The translations under genes and the position numbers were made by a program. A stretch of DNA of 19,132 nt from GWB1-39-12 sp964435575 (GTDB lineage Bacteria; Patescibacteriota; Microgenomatia; UBA8517), in contig CAYSZS010000022.1 in the NCBI GenBank assembly GCA_964435575.1, positions 1 to 19,132 of the forward strand, read 5' to 3'. Shown in pieces: positions 1 through 6,150 of this stretch (position 1 is its first letter; each line of letters opens with the position of its first letter). The notes below the pieces were generated by a model. It made no database searches and was not told the origin of the DNA. It was given only the letters and a program-made list of their open reading frames with translations.

Positions 1-1
1 T

Positions 2-1138
2 GGAAATTGGGAACTGTCTCCTTTTGCCGAGGACATATATAATCCTCTATTACAAACTCTTGCTGCCTCTGAACATGACGTTATACCTTATTACTACGAC
101 TGGAGGAAAGACGTTAGTCACCATACTCAATCTCTAAGTAATTTGATTCAATCCCAAAGTACAGACTCATACATTGTAGGCCATAGTATGGGCGGACTTC
201 TGGGAAGAGCCTACCTTGAATTTACTAAAGAAAACAGCAACCTGGATAAACTTATGACGGTCGGGTCACCACATCAAGGAGCCGTTCTCGCTTATCCTGC
301 CTGGTCGGCGGGAGAAGTTTGGAGTGATAATTTACTTCAAAGAATTGCCATGACAGTAGCTATAAAAAGGTGCTCGGGTTTATTTGGAAATGATCGGGTA
401 GCTGTTCGAAATCATATACCTTCCGCACAAAATCTACTTCCCACGTTTAACTATTTATTTAATAAAAATCTGCAGCAAGAAATTGCAGTTTCGTCACAAG
501 ATGCCCAAAACAACTGGTTACCCAATAACGATTTTCCTTCCCCGTTTTATGGTGTTCAGGTCGGGACTCTATCGGGTACAGGCTTTTCCACTCTTTATAA
601 ACTGGACGTAAAAGATGCTAACAAAAAAGATCTCAAGGAAGGAAATTGGATGGATGGCGATCCAACTAAAAAATATCATACTGATCTGGGTGATGGAACG
701 GTTCGGACTTCAAGTGGTGGTTTAGCTGGTGCTTTAATAAACCGTGTAATAAATAAAAACCACTCGGATTTAGTAAAATCATCTGAAGGAATTAACGAAA
801 TTCTTGACTTTTTAGACATTTCAATAACTCCTTTATCAGCCACCTCTTCCACACCTGAATCAGCTCTTATTATCATGAGTCCGGATGCAGAGGTAAAATT
901 TGAACTTGAGCAAGAATCCAGTAGTGCCACAGGAATATCGGTTATATTATCGCCGACATCAAAAAACTATAAAATAAATGTCAACACCATTAAAGACGAA
1001 TCTACGATAATCGTTGCACAGTTTCTACCAAATGACAAAACACTTTGGACAGAATATAAAGTGGAAAAGGGTACCTATAAAGGAATTCTTAAATTTAACC
1101 GCTCCAAAATCGAAGAAGATATCCTTGAGTGGAATTAA
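2..1138 (+). CDS. alpha/beta hydrolase, lipase/LCAT-like, 5' end outside window
   Basis: Partial gene: the reading frame is already open at base 2 and no start is visible, so the N-terminus lies upstream. Seen: a YYDWRKD stretch (from about base 95), typical just ahead of the nucleophile in lecithin:cholesterol acyltransferase/PGAP1-like lipases; the nucleophile elbow GHSMGG with Ser at 185-187; a GDGTV motif with Asp at 692-694; and NHSDLV with His at 761-763. Together these form a complete Ser-Asp-His triad in family order. After the triad about 110 residues follow, rich in Ser, Thr and beta-type sequence, probably a separate C-terminal beta domain of unknown role. From the family one expects hydrolysis or transfer of an acyl ester, often extracytoplasmic; the substrate cannot be told. 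The gene is convergent with the DUF2207 gene and ends before a strong inverted repeat. Confident of the fold, not of the substrate. Confidence 0.85.
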   Translation, partial: GNWELSPFAEDIYNPLLQTLAASEHDVIPYYYDWRKDVSHHTQSLSNLIQSQSTDSYIVGHSMGGLLGRAYLEFTKENSNLDKLMTVGSPHQGAVLAYPAWSAGEVWSDNLLQRIAMTVAIKRCSGLFGNDRVAVRNHIPSAQNLLPTFNYLFNKNLQQEIAVSSQDAQNNWLPNNDFPSPFYGVQVGTLSGTGFSTLYKLDVKDANKKDLKEGNWMDGDPTKKYHTDLGDGTVRTSSGGLAGALINRVINKNHSDLVKSSEGINEILDFLDISITPLSATSSTPESALIIMSPDAEVKFELEQESSSATGISVILSPTSKNYKINVNTIKDESTIIVAQFLPNDKTLWTEYKVEKGTYKGILKFNRSKIEEDILEWN

Positions 1139-1157
1139 CTCTACAAGGTAGAATTTT

Positions 1158-1214
1158 ATCCCGATATTCAAACGTATTCAAAATCGGATTTTGATTGAAT
1201 GGGAATATCGGGAT
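1158..1214. terminator. nested hairpin between convergent genes
   Basis: A perfect 12-bp inverted repeat (ATCCCGATATTC at 1158-1169, GAATATCGGGAT at 1203-1214) encloses a second one (TCAAAATC / GATTTTGA with almost no loop). On the + strand a short T run follows (1214-1217). The position between two converging stop codons (1138 and 1236) suits a terminator, working best for the + strand hydrolase; the T tract is short, so efficiency is uncertain. Confidence 0.55.
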
Positions 1215-1235
1215 TTTACCGGTAATAATAGGGTG

Positions 1236-3104
1236 TTACCAACTTCCCACTCCCCCGCCACCAAATCCCCCGCCCGAGGAACCTCCGCCAAAGCCGGAGC
1301 CGCCGGACCATGAAGATGAACCTGACCATTTTCCGCCAGGAGCTGACACAAATGTACTTGCAGTACTTGACTCAAATCTTGTAAGGTCATGATAAATTGC
1401 TCCTGTCGCAACACCACCGAAGTACTGAGGCGCGGCAACACCCAAAACTTCCATTTCTTTTACCAATTTATCAACTATCCCAAGCGCTATTGCCAAGGGA
1501 AGCATCTCACCGAAAAATAAATGCTTTTCAGCAATCTCTTCTCTCCATTTTCCTTTTCCAAGATAAAACGTTAAGCCTTTTATCTGCCTAAATAAAGAGT
1601 AACCTTTGGCTGTTCTTCTCGGCATTGATATCGCAAATATCACCGAAGGGATAGATAATAATCCAAAAAAAATCAGCGGGAAAAAGTTTGCAGTTATGCT
1701 GACAAAATTGAATAGGATAATTACTGACGTCATCTCCAGTATAATAAATATTCCAACCCACTTCTGTTTGACTTTATCAGGTTTTCCGTCAAAAACTCTT
1801 TCTATTTCAAGCGACTCGTAAAGCTTCTTCTTAAACTCATCCAGGTGTTTATAGAAGTTATTTTTGAGGGAAGAAAGAAGAACATATTTATCTTCGGATG
1901 CCAGCTTTAGGTTTTCTTTAAGTTTCTTTTCGTCACCTCTATATACCTTCTCAATTTCTTTAATCGAACTGGCGGTAGTATCCTCATCAAAAAGTTTCTC
2001 AAGTAGGTATGTTTGATATTCGGCCAAACCCTTTGTGTCTTTTTCAAGTTTAATAAATGCAAAGTCGTCAACCTTACCTATCAATTTCTTTTTCTCTATT
2101 TTTTCTATCTTTAAAAATCCTAAACGCGCAAGTTCGGTAATTTCGGCAACAATATCATGAATATCCACTTTCTCATCAACTACGGTTCCAATTTCCGACG
2201 GCGAATAACCTTGAATCGGCGCATAAACCATAGGTAGATATTCTCGGGCAAATACAGGTCTGTCGATAATCTTTTTTACATCAGGTTCATAATAAACGTT
2301 GTCGCTGGCGTACTTTTTATCCCTGCCTTTTTTGAACCAAAAGTAACTCACCACAGCAAAGGGAATAATAGAAACCAAATAACCCCAGTTATCAAACATG
2401 AAATCCAGTAGATTTTCAGCTTTTCCCGGAAAAACCAAGTCACTTTCTTTATTTAAAGCAACTACAATAGTAAAATCTCGGCCGTCACCTAAAATCGTAG
2501 ATGAAGAAAAATCGGCTTCTTTTTCTGAAAAACTTGAATTACACTCTCTTTGAGTGGAACCAAAACTTCCTGCAAAACAATCCACTTTCTCAATTTTTGC
2601 AAAAGGCGAATTAACTCTTACGGAAGAAGTAATAATATCCGTATCCCATTCGTGTCCGGTGACATTCCAATAAATCTCATCATGGGTATCATATCTTTGT
2701 ACTACGTCATTAACTTTGTAAGTTAATACGTACGTGTGTTCTCCACTAATAGTAATATCAGGATCGCCGATTTTAAGTTGGACGCTTTGACCTATTCTAC
2801 TCTTATCATATTTGTAAGGACTCCCACTCTCGTCAGTGATCTTAACCAATTTAAAATCAGCTCTTATCGTCTTCCCCTTGTAAGAATAGGTAACGGGAAT
2901 AATTCTATAAATCCCATGCCTAGAAACATGGAAATCCACTATTATTGTCTCTTCAACTAATAGCGACGTATCCTCCTGAAGTGTAATTTTATTCGAGAAA
3001 TCTGTTATCTCGTAATCCACTTGTGCGAAGACGGACTGGGATGGTCTTATTAAAAATACAATTGTCAAACAAAGGAGAATAGCTAAAAAGGGGCGCTTAA
3101 TCAT
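1236..3104 (-). CDS. DUF2207-type membrane protein with Gly/Ser-rich tail
   Basis: About 622 residues. N-terminal signal peptide or anchor (residues 1-27, ending SVFA), then an extracytoplasmic beta-rich domain of about 200 residues with the DUF2207 pattern (DYEITDFSNKI, then VEETIIVDF and GIYRIIP). A first membrane helix lies at about 240-257, a cytosolic domain with charged helices at about 270-440, two more helices at about 449-495, and a C-terminal tail of almost pure Gly and Ser ending GGGVGSW, as in many DUF2207 proteins. Family function is unknown; the tail suggests low-complexity surface or assembly behaviour. Start: a TTG at 3107 precedes the ATG at 3104, but the ATG overlaps the upstream gene's TGA by one base (TGATG), the usual sign of translational coupling, and no Shine-Dalgarno is seen, so I chose the ATG. 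Confidence 0.8.
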   Translation of the reverse strand: MIKRPFLAILLCLTIVFLIRPSQSVFAQVDYEITDFSNKITLQEDTSLLVEETIIVDFHVSRHGIYRIIPVTYSYKGKTIRADFKLVKITDESGSPYKYDKSRIGQSVQLKIGDPDITISGEHTYVLTYKVNDVVQRYDTHDEIYWNVTGHEWDTDIITSSVRVNSPFAKIEKVDCFAGSFGSTQRECNSSFSEKEADFSSSTILGDGRDFTIVVALNKESDLVFPGKAENLLDFMFDNWGYLVSIIPFAVVSYFWFKKGRDKKYASDNVYYEPDVKKIIDRPVFAREYLPMVYAPIQGYSPSEIGTVVDEKVDIHDIVAEITELARLGFLKIEKIEKKKLIGKVDDFAFIKLEKDTKGLAEYQTYLLEKLFDEDTTASSIKEIEKVYRGDEKKLKENLKLASEDKYVLLSSLKNNFYKHLDEFKKKLYESLEIERVFDGKPDKVKQKWVGIFIILEMTSVIILFNFVSITANFFPLIFFGLLSIPSVIFAISMPRRTAKGYSLFRQIKGLTFYLGKGKWREEIAEKHLFFGEMLPLAIALGIVDKLVKEMEVLGVAAPQYFGGVATGAIYHDLTRFESSTASTFVSAPGGKWSGSSSWSGGSGFGGGSSGGGFGGGGVGSW

Positions 3105-3553
3105 CAAATTAAAGATATTAAGACGAGTAGCAAAACCACGAAAACAAAAATTATTAAATATTTGCTAAACTTCGTTGTCGTCATTTTTTTTGCTAGCTTT
3201 TGATCCACTAGCCACCCGGCTAGATAATAAAAGAAAGCCGAAACCACTATTACTATTACAAGTGATATCCCCCAAGGTAATTCAGGAATAAATGATAATA
3301 AGTTTCCGGCAATCAAATACCCCGGCAGAGACAATGCCAAAGTTAAAAATATTCCTGCTGGGGTACAAATTTGCTGACCGAAAATTGATGAACAAAGTCT
3401 CAAGGAGGGGAAAAATGCGTAGAGGAGAAGCATTATTATTCCCAGTATGAGTCCAAAGACGTAAATATATAATAATTTCTTACTCCAAGATATTCTTCGA
3501 AACCTAGCAAATACCGCTATACCCCCTTTTAATTTCGAAAGCATTTTATACAT
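3104..3553 (-). CDS. four-helix membrane protein, unknown function
   Basis: 149 residues, not recognised. A basic N-terminus (about 25 residues) is followed by four hydrophobic segments at about 27-49, 64-90, 93-115 and 129-149; the chain ends inside the last helix. A pair of cysteines (CSSIFGQQIC, about residues 54-63) lies in the first loop and could form a disulfide if that loop is external. Its TGA overlaps the ATG of the DUF2207 gene, so the two are almost certainly co-translated and may act together in the membrane. The ATG at 3553 has a possible promoter just upstream. No enzymatic motif is visible. Confidence 0.75.
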   Translation of the reverse strand: MYKMLSKLKGGIAVFARFRRISWSKKLLYIYVFGLILGIIMLLLYAFFPSLRLCSSIFGQQICTPAGIFLTLALSLPGYLIAGNLLSFIPELPWGISLVIVIVVSAFFYYLAGWLVDQKLAKKMTTTKFSKYLIIFVFVVLLLVLISLI

Positions 3554-3563
3554 ACTTAAATCT

Positions 3564-3593
3564 ATATTAGAATAAGTCCCTGAAAGATTACAA
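3564..3593 (-). promoter_or_regulatory. possible promoter of the membrane-protein pair
   Basis: Reading the minus strand: TTGTAA (3593-3588), 18-nt spacer, TAATAT (3569-3564), then 10 nt to the ATG at 3553. The match to consensus is moderate, but the very short leader resembles the other promoters here. Confidence 0.35.
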
Positions 3594-3601
3594 GAAGCAA
3601 C

Positions 3602-3925
3602 TCACTTTGAGTCCTGCCAGAGTGCATACATTGCTACTACCCAAATCCGCTCTTCAGGTTCGAACCAATTTCCGTCTACCCCCTGAATTTTATATTTATA
3701 GGTTCCCCCTATTCTTTCTCTTTTTATTTTGGTCTTTCTTGAACTCCTATCAACTGCTTCAACCTCGCTTGCTCCTCTTACGAAACGGCGCCTGAGAGCT
3801 TGTGAAGCGCGCTCGTAAGTAGCGGGGTCATTAATAAGCTCATTTATCTTCTTGTCTAAAGGATCGGCCTTACTAAGGTCAAGACCGGCAAGATAAGATT
3901 TGGTCTTTACAAAATAATCAAGCAT
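3602..3925 (-). CDS. small hypothetical protein
   Basis: 107 residues from the ATG at 3925 (MLDYFVKTKSYL). Not recognised. It is charged and soluble, with a basic middle part (SQALRRRFVRG, then RSSRKTKIKRERI) and an aromatic C-terminal half (GTYKYKIQGVDGNWFEPEERIW). No membrane segment or cysteine motif is visible. The frame extends upstream to a GTG at 3955, which would add ten residues, but that GTG overlaps a good -10 element (TG+TATAAA, 3954-3947), so the ATG fits better. It is divergent from the small membrane-protein gene at 3994 and separate from the coupled pair downstream, which has its own promoter candidate. Confidence 0.6.
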   Translation of the reverse strand: MLDYFVKTKSYLAGLDLSKADPLDKKINELINDPATYERASQALRRRFVRGASEVEAVDRSSRKTKIKRERIGGTYKYKIQGVDGNWFEPEERIWVVAMYALWQDSK

Positions 3926-3946
3926 AAATATAGCGGTACATTTATC

Positions 3947-3954
3947 TTTATACA
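3947..3954 (-). promoter_or_regulatory. -10 element of the small hypothetical gene
   Basis: Minus strand TG+TATAAA (3954-3947), giving a short leader to the ATG at 3925. It overlaps the alternative GTG start at 3955 and so argues against it. No convincing -35. Confidence 0.35.
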
Positions 3955-3976
3955 CTAGGGGATTTACAAAAGCAAG

Positions 3977-3985
3977 TGATATACT
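3977..3985 (+). promoter_or_regulatory. extended -10 promoter that decides the start at 3994
   Basis: TGATATACT (3977-3985) is an extended -10 element; 8 nt separate it from the ATG at 3994. The upstream in-frame GTG at 3976 lies inside this element and cannot be the start. Transcription would begin at or next to the ATG. Confidence 0.55.
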
Positions 3986-3993
3986 TTAATCAA

Positions 3994-4314
3994 ATGACGC
4001 TAATTCCGGAAAGAGAAGAATTGCCTTCTGAAGCTGAAAAGTCCAGCATTTTAAGTATAGTTAATGTTTCCGAAATAAAAAAATCTAAGTTGGAGAAACC
4101 CAAAGAAGAAGATTCTTATTGGTATAATAAAGCCTGGGCATGGATTTTATTCGGCAGCTTCATTGGATTAATTTTTGTTATTCTGGCTCTTATCAATGTC
4201 AAATTTTTAATTTTAATTCCTTTGGGACCTGTAATAGGTTTCTTGAGTTGGTATATACGAAGGGTTGTAAGAAGCTACGATGATAAAACTAAAGGATTTT
4301 TTAGACGTTCCTAA
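3994..4314 (+). CDS. small two-helix membrane protein, unknown function
   Basis: About 106 residues from the ATG at 3994 (MTLIPEREELP). A charged, acidic then basic cytosolic N-terminal half of about 50 residues is followed by two adjacent hydrophobic helices (WAWILFGSFIGLIFVILAL and FLILIPLGPVIGFLSWYI) and a short basic tail (RRVVRSYDDKTKGFFRRS). Not recognised. The start is set by the extended -10 box 8 nt upstream. The TAA stop interlocks with the TAG of the converging methyltransferase gene, sharing four bases. Confidence 0.6.
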   Translation: MTLIPEREELPSEAEKSSILSIVNVSEIKKSKLEKPKEEDSYWYNKAWAWILFGSFIGLIFVILALINVKFLILIPLGPVIGFLSWYIRRVVRSYDDKTKGFFRRS

Positions 4315-4988
4315 ACTTTTTTAAAACTGACTTCGCTGACGAAAAGAACTTTATTATGATCCCCGCCTTTAGTAGATAAATCCTCTTGGTAGGATTCTAC
4401 GCTAAATTCTGGAATCTCTGCCGCTTTTAACATAATTTTTAGCTGATCTTTCGTAAACCTGCTTCTAAGAAGCCCGCCTTCGATAAAAACATTGGGTTCA
4501 TACAAAGTTGAACTCCTTTCCAGGTATTGCATTTCCAAAGTGTCATCCGGCGACTTCAAACTTATAAATGCCAAACCTCCGGGTTTTAAAATCCTGTAAA
4601 TGTCTTTGAACAATTTGGTTGTTTGTTTAGACCCAAAATAATTTATTGAAATTCTTGAGTAAACCACGTCAACCGAGGAGTCTTTGACAGGTATTAATTG
4701 CAGCCCGAAATCAATCTGTCGGGCAACAAGCTTTTTCTCTAAATTCATCTTTTTGGCTCTTTCCTGAAGAATCTTGAGTGCGAAGGCAGATATATCCAAG
4801 GCTATAAGACTATGCCCTTTCCCAAGAAAATACATCGCATCAGTCCCCCTTCCTGCCCCGAGTTCAACAACCAGTGATTTTCGCGGGAATAAAACCTCTT
4901 TCTCTTCTGCGTATTTTGAGTGAGTATCAGTTTCTTTATGAGACTTTTTGTGAATAATGTCCCAGCGGGTTGCGTCGTCAATTATCAT
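4311..4988 (-). CDS. class I SAM-dependent methyltransferase
   Basis: 225 residues. Rossmann-type methyltransferase: motif I VVELGAGRGTD (about residues 40-50) binds S-adenosylmethionine, an acidic strand end follows (LIALDIS, the ribose-binding Asp), then the VDVVYSRISINYF region (motif IV) and ILKPGGLAFISLKSP (motif VI). The arrangement matches the Methyltransf_11/25 type. The substrate is unknown; the sequence gives no sign of a tRNA-, DNA- or quinone-specific subgroup. It begins 9 nt after the stop of the ferric-reductase-like gene and is surely in one operon with it. The end overlaps the converging small membrane-protein gene by four bases. Confidence 0.85.
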   Translation of the reverse strand: MIIDDATRWDIIHKKSHKETDTHSKYAEEKEVLFPRKSLVVELGAGRGTDAMYFLGKGHSLIALDISAFALKILQERAKKMNLEKKLVARQIDFGLQLIPVKDSSVDVVYSRISINYFGSKQTTKLFKDIYRILKPGGLAFISLKSPDDTLEMQYLERSSTLYEPNVFIEGGLLRSRFTKDQLKIMLKAAEIPEFSVESYQEDLSTKGGDHNKVLFVSEVSFKKV

Positions 4989-4997
4989 AGCTTAATA

Positions 4998-5684
4998 CTA
5001 CGCTTTTTGTAACTTTTTTTCTGCATCCATCTTAGCTCGGAGTTTTAAATATTGTGGATAAAGAATCCTGTATATTAAACTTCCTGAAACAGTAACTAAA
5101 GCAATTAATGACACCCATTTAAAGGGCGAAGTCGCAATATCACTACCTATTCTCATGTGCCAAAAGACTAGATAAAAAACCAGGTAATTAAGGATGTGAA
5201 ACGCTCTCCAGTTGCGTCGAAAAAATGGCTTTGTCCTAAAATACGAAGCGACCACCGCTATCGTAGCCAAAAGGAAAGCAATTCTCCCGAATACCAATAA
5301 TATGTCCCTTTGAGTTTCCAAGCTGGGTATAAAAACCGACAGTGATTCAGTAATGCTTTTTGAATCCTGGTATACGATTATATTTTCAAAGAGTGGATGC
5401 ACGAGCATAAAACCATAAGCAAAAAGTCCTTGAACGGTATGAATTCTGTAAGCTTTGGAGCCTATTATTTTAAGCCACCAGCTCATGCGGGATCCCAGGA
5501 TTATTTGTATAAAAAGAAGGCTGGAAGCAAGAAGGCCTGTTATTCTTTGAAAAAAGTTGGTAAGCACAATGGCGTTTGCAAAAGTATTTTGGATATCTGA
5601 ATTTCTTATGACCGTAATTGGTCCAGAAAGAATTATCAAAAGCCATAAAAGCCAAAAGATATTTCTTTTCGTCGCAACAGACAT
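4998..5684 (-). CDS. ferric-reductase-like bis-heme membrane protein
   Basis: 228 residues with about six membrane helices. Four histidines fall in the pattern of the ferric reductase / NADPH oxidase / MsrQ transmembrane domain: H82 and H96 in one helix (YRIHTVQG...LVHPL) and H163 and H176 in another (RAFHILNY...FWHM), so two b-type hemes would be stacked across the membrane. A FRRNWRAFH stretch before the third histidine is typical of the family. The chain ends in a short basic tail with no FAD/NAD domain, as in MsrQ (YedZ), which receives electrons from a partner flavoprotein; no such partner, and no MsrP, is in the window. It is the first gene of a two-gene operon with the methyltransferase. 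The start is fixed by an extended -10 element 6 nt upstream. Confidence 0.8.
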   Translation of the reverse strand: MSVATKRNIFWLLWLLIILSGPITVIRNSDIQNTFANAIVLTNFFQRITGLLASSLLFIQIILGSRMSWWLKIIGSKAYRIHTVQGLFAYGFMLVHPLFENIIVYQDSKSITESLSVFIPSLETQRDILLVFGRIAFLLATIAVVASYFRTKPFFRRNWRAFHILNYLVFYLVFWHMRIGSDIATSPFKWVSLIALVTVSGSLIYRILYPQYLKLRAKMDAEKKLQKA

Positions 5685-5690
5685 GAATTA

Positions 5691-5699
5691 AGTATAGCA
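5691..5699 (-). promoter_or_regulatory. extended -10 promoter of the ferric-reductase-like operon
   Basis: Minus strand TGCTATACT (5699-5691), then 6 nt to the ATG at 5684. This is a full extended -10 match and leaves no room for a ribosome binding site, so the mRNA is probably leaderless. Confidence 0.6.
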
Positions 5700-5785
5700 A
5701 AATTTTGGAAGTTGTAAGAAGTATGGCCATGGATGGAAAAGAATTGTGATTCCGGAAGGTTTCGAACCTTCGGCCTTTTCTCGGA

Positions 5786-5890
5786 CCCCGCACCGAGTGT
5801 GGGTACTGTAGGATTCGAACCTACGACCTATCGCATGTGAAGCGATCGCTCTACCACTGAGCTAAGCACCCTTGTCTGGTGCGGGGCGCG
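5786..5890 (-). other. 105-nt intron-like insert carrying a tRNA gene
   Basis: The segment between the two halves of the outer tRNA. Its ends carry a perfect 9-bp GC-rich complement, CCCCGCACC (5886-5878) and GGTGCGGGG (5794-5786), which would extend the outer anticodon arm; the complete inner tRNA-Val sits at the tip, with 6 nt (AGACAA) and 5 nt (CACTC) linkers. Boundaries assume a cut at tRNA position 37/38 and can slide by a few bases. It is too short, and lacks the conserved core, for a group I intron. There are 10 unpaired nt on the 5' side and 1 on the 3' side of the junction, so it is not a regular bulge-helix-bulge. Confidence 0.55.
5800..5871 (-). tRNA. tRNA-Val(CAC), nested inside another tRNA gene
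   Basis: Complete 72-nt cloverleaf on the minus strand: acceptor GGGTGCT / AGTACCC (one G-T pair), TA, D arm GCTC-AGTGGTA-GAGC, G26, anticodon arm ATCGC-TTCACAT-GCGAT with anticodon CAC (complement of 5837-5839), variable loop AGGTC, T arm GTAGG-TTCGAAT-CCTAC, discriminator A at 5800. CCA is not encoded. Its D-arm region (18 nt, TAGCTCAGTGGTAGAGCG) is identical to that of the outer tRNA. It reads GTG valine codons. No separate promoter is obvious inside the outer gene, so it is probably cut out of the larger transcript by RNase P and a 3' nuclease. Confidence 0.93.
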
Positions 5891-5935
5891 TGTGAACCGA
5901 ACGCTCTACCACTGAGCTACGGAATCTTAAAGTTT

Positions 5936-5944
5936 ATTTTACCA
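5936..5944 (-). promoter_or_regulatory. extended -10 promoter of the nested tRNA locus
   Basis: Minus strand TGGTAAAAT (5944-5936), 9 nt ahead of the first base of the outer tRNA. The spacing fits a transcript starting a couple of bases before the tRNA. No good -35 is visible. It is the only clear promoter for both tRNAs. Confidence 0.45.
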
Positions 5945-6087
5945 TCAAAAGTTGGATTTTTGGAGTTGATAATTTTAAAAATCCGAAACACTAAATTTGT
6001 TTTCTACGAAGGTTTCATTTTTTGAAAAAAGATGAAAGTCTAGTAAAGTGGACTTTAGTGGATTGAAATCTTAATAAGAATCAATGC

Positions 6088-6117
6088 TTGACTTTGTAAT
6101 TTATATTATTCTATATT
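6088..6117 (+). promoter_or_regulatory. promoter of the IMP dehydrogenase-like gene
   Basis: TTGACT (6088-6093), 18-nt spacer, TATATT (6112-6117), then 33 nt to the ATG at 6151. A small palindrome TAAAGT-GG-ACTTTA lies upstream at 6044-6057, just before the -35, and could be an operator, though this is speculative. The rest of 5945-6087 is AT-rich without other recognisable signals. Confidence 0.55.
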
Positions 6118-6150
6118 TTATTGTAATGATTCATATGTCATTACCTCAAA

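Larger units (their letters stand above)
5747..5926 (-). tRNA. outer tRNA gene, interrupted in the anticodon loop by a 105-nt insert
   Basis: Reading the minus strand from 5926: acceptor GATTCCG, TA, D arm GCTC-AGTGGTA-GAGC, G26, anticodon stem TTCGG (5901-5897), then TTCACA. The 3' part resumes after the insert: T (5785), CCGAG (5784-5780) closing the anticodon stem (one T-G wobble), 8 nt, T arm GAAGG-TTCGAAA-CCTTC, acceptor CGGAATC (5754-5748, 7 of 7 pairs with the 5' strand) and discriminator A at 5747; CCA is not encoded. Removing 105 nt gives a 75-nt cloverleaf with a 7-nt loop. If the cut is at 37/38 the loop is TTCACAT and the anticodon CAC (Val); other registers would give CAG, CGG or GGG, so the identity is open. 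The variable loop of 8 nt (AAAAGGCC) is longer than the usual 4-5. It may be functional and spliced, or a dead gene split by an insertion. Confidence 0.65.

Noticed and set aside
676..930. Antisense open frame within the hydrolase gene, and similar shadows within ileS, rodA and guaB
   Set aside because: They lie opposite well-supported genes and their translations show no protein features.
5470..5793. Open frame on the minus strand across the start of the ferric-reductase-like gene and the tRNA 3' end
   Set aside because: Overlaps a clear gene in another frame and part of a tRNA; no protein-like character.
5786..5890. Group I or group II intron in the outer tRNA
   Set aside because: Only 105 nt, of which 72 are the inner tRNA; no room for a catalytic core.
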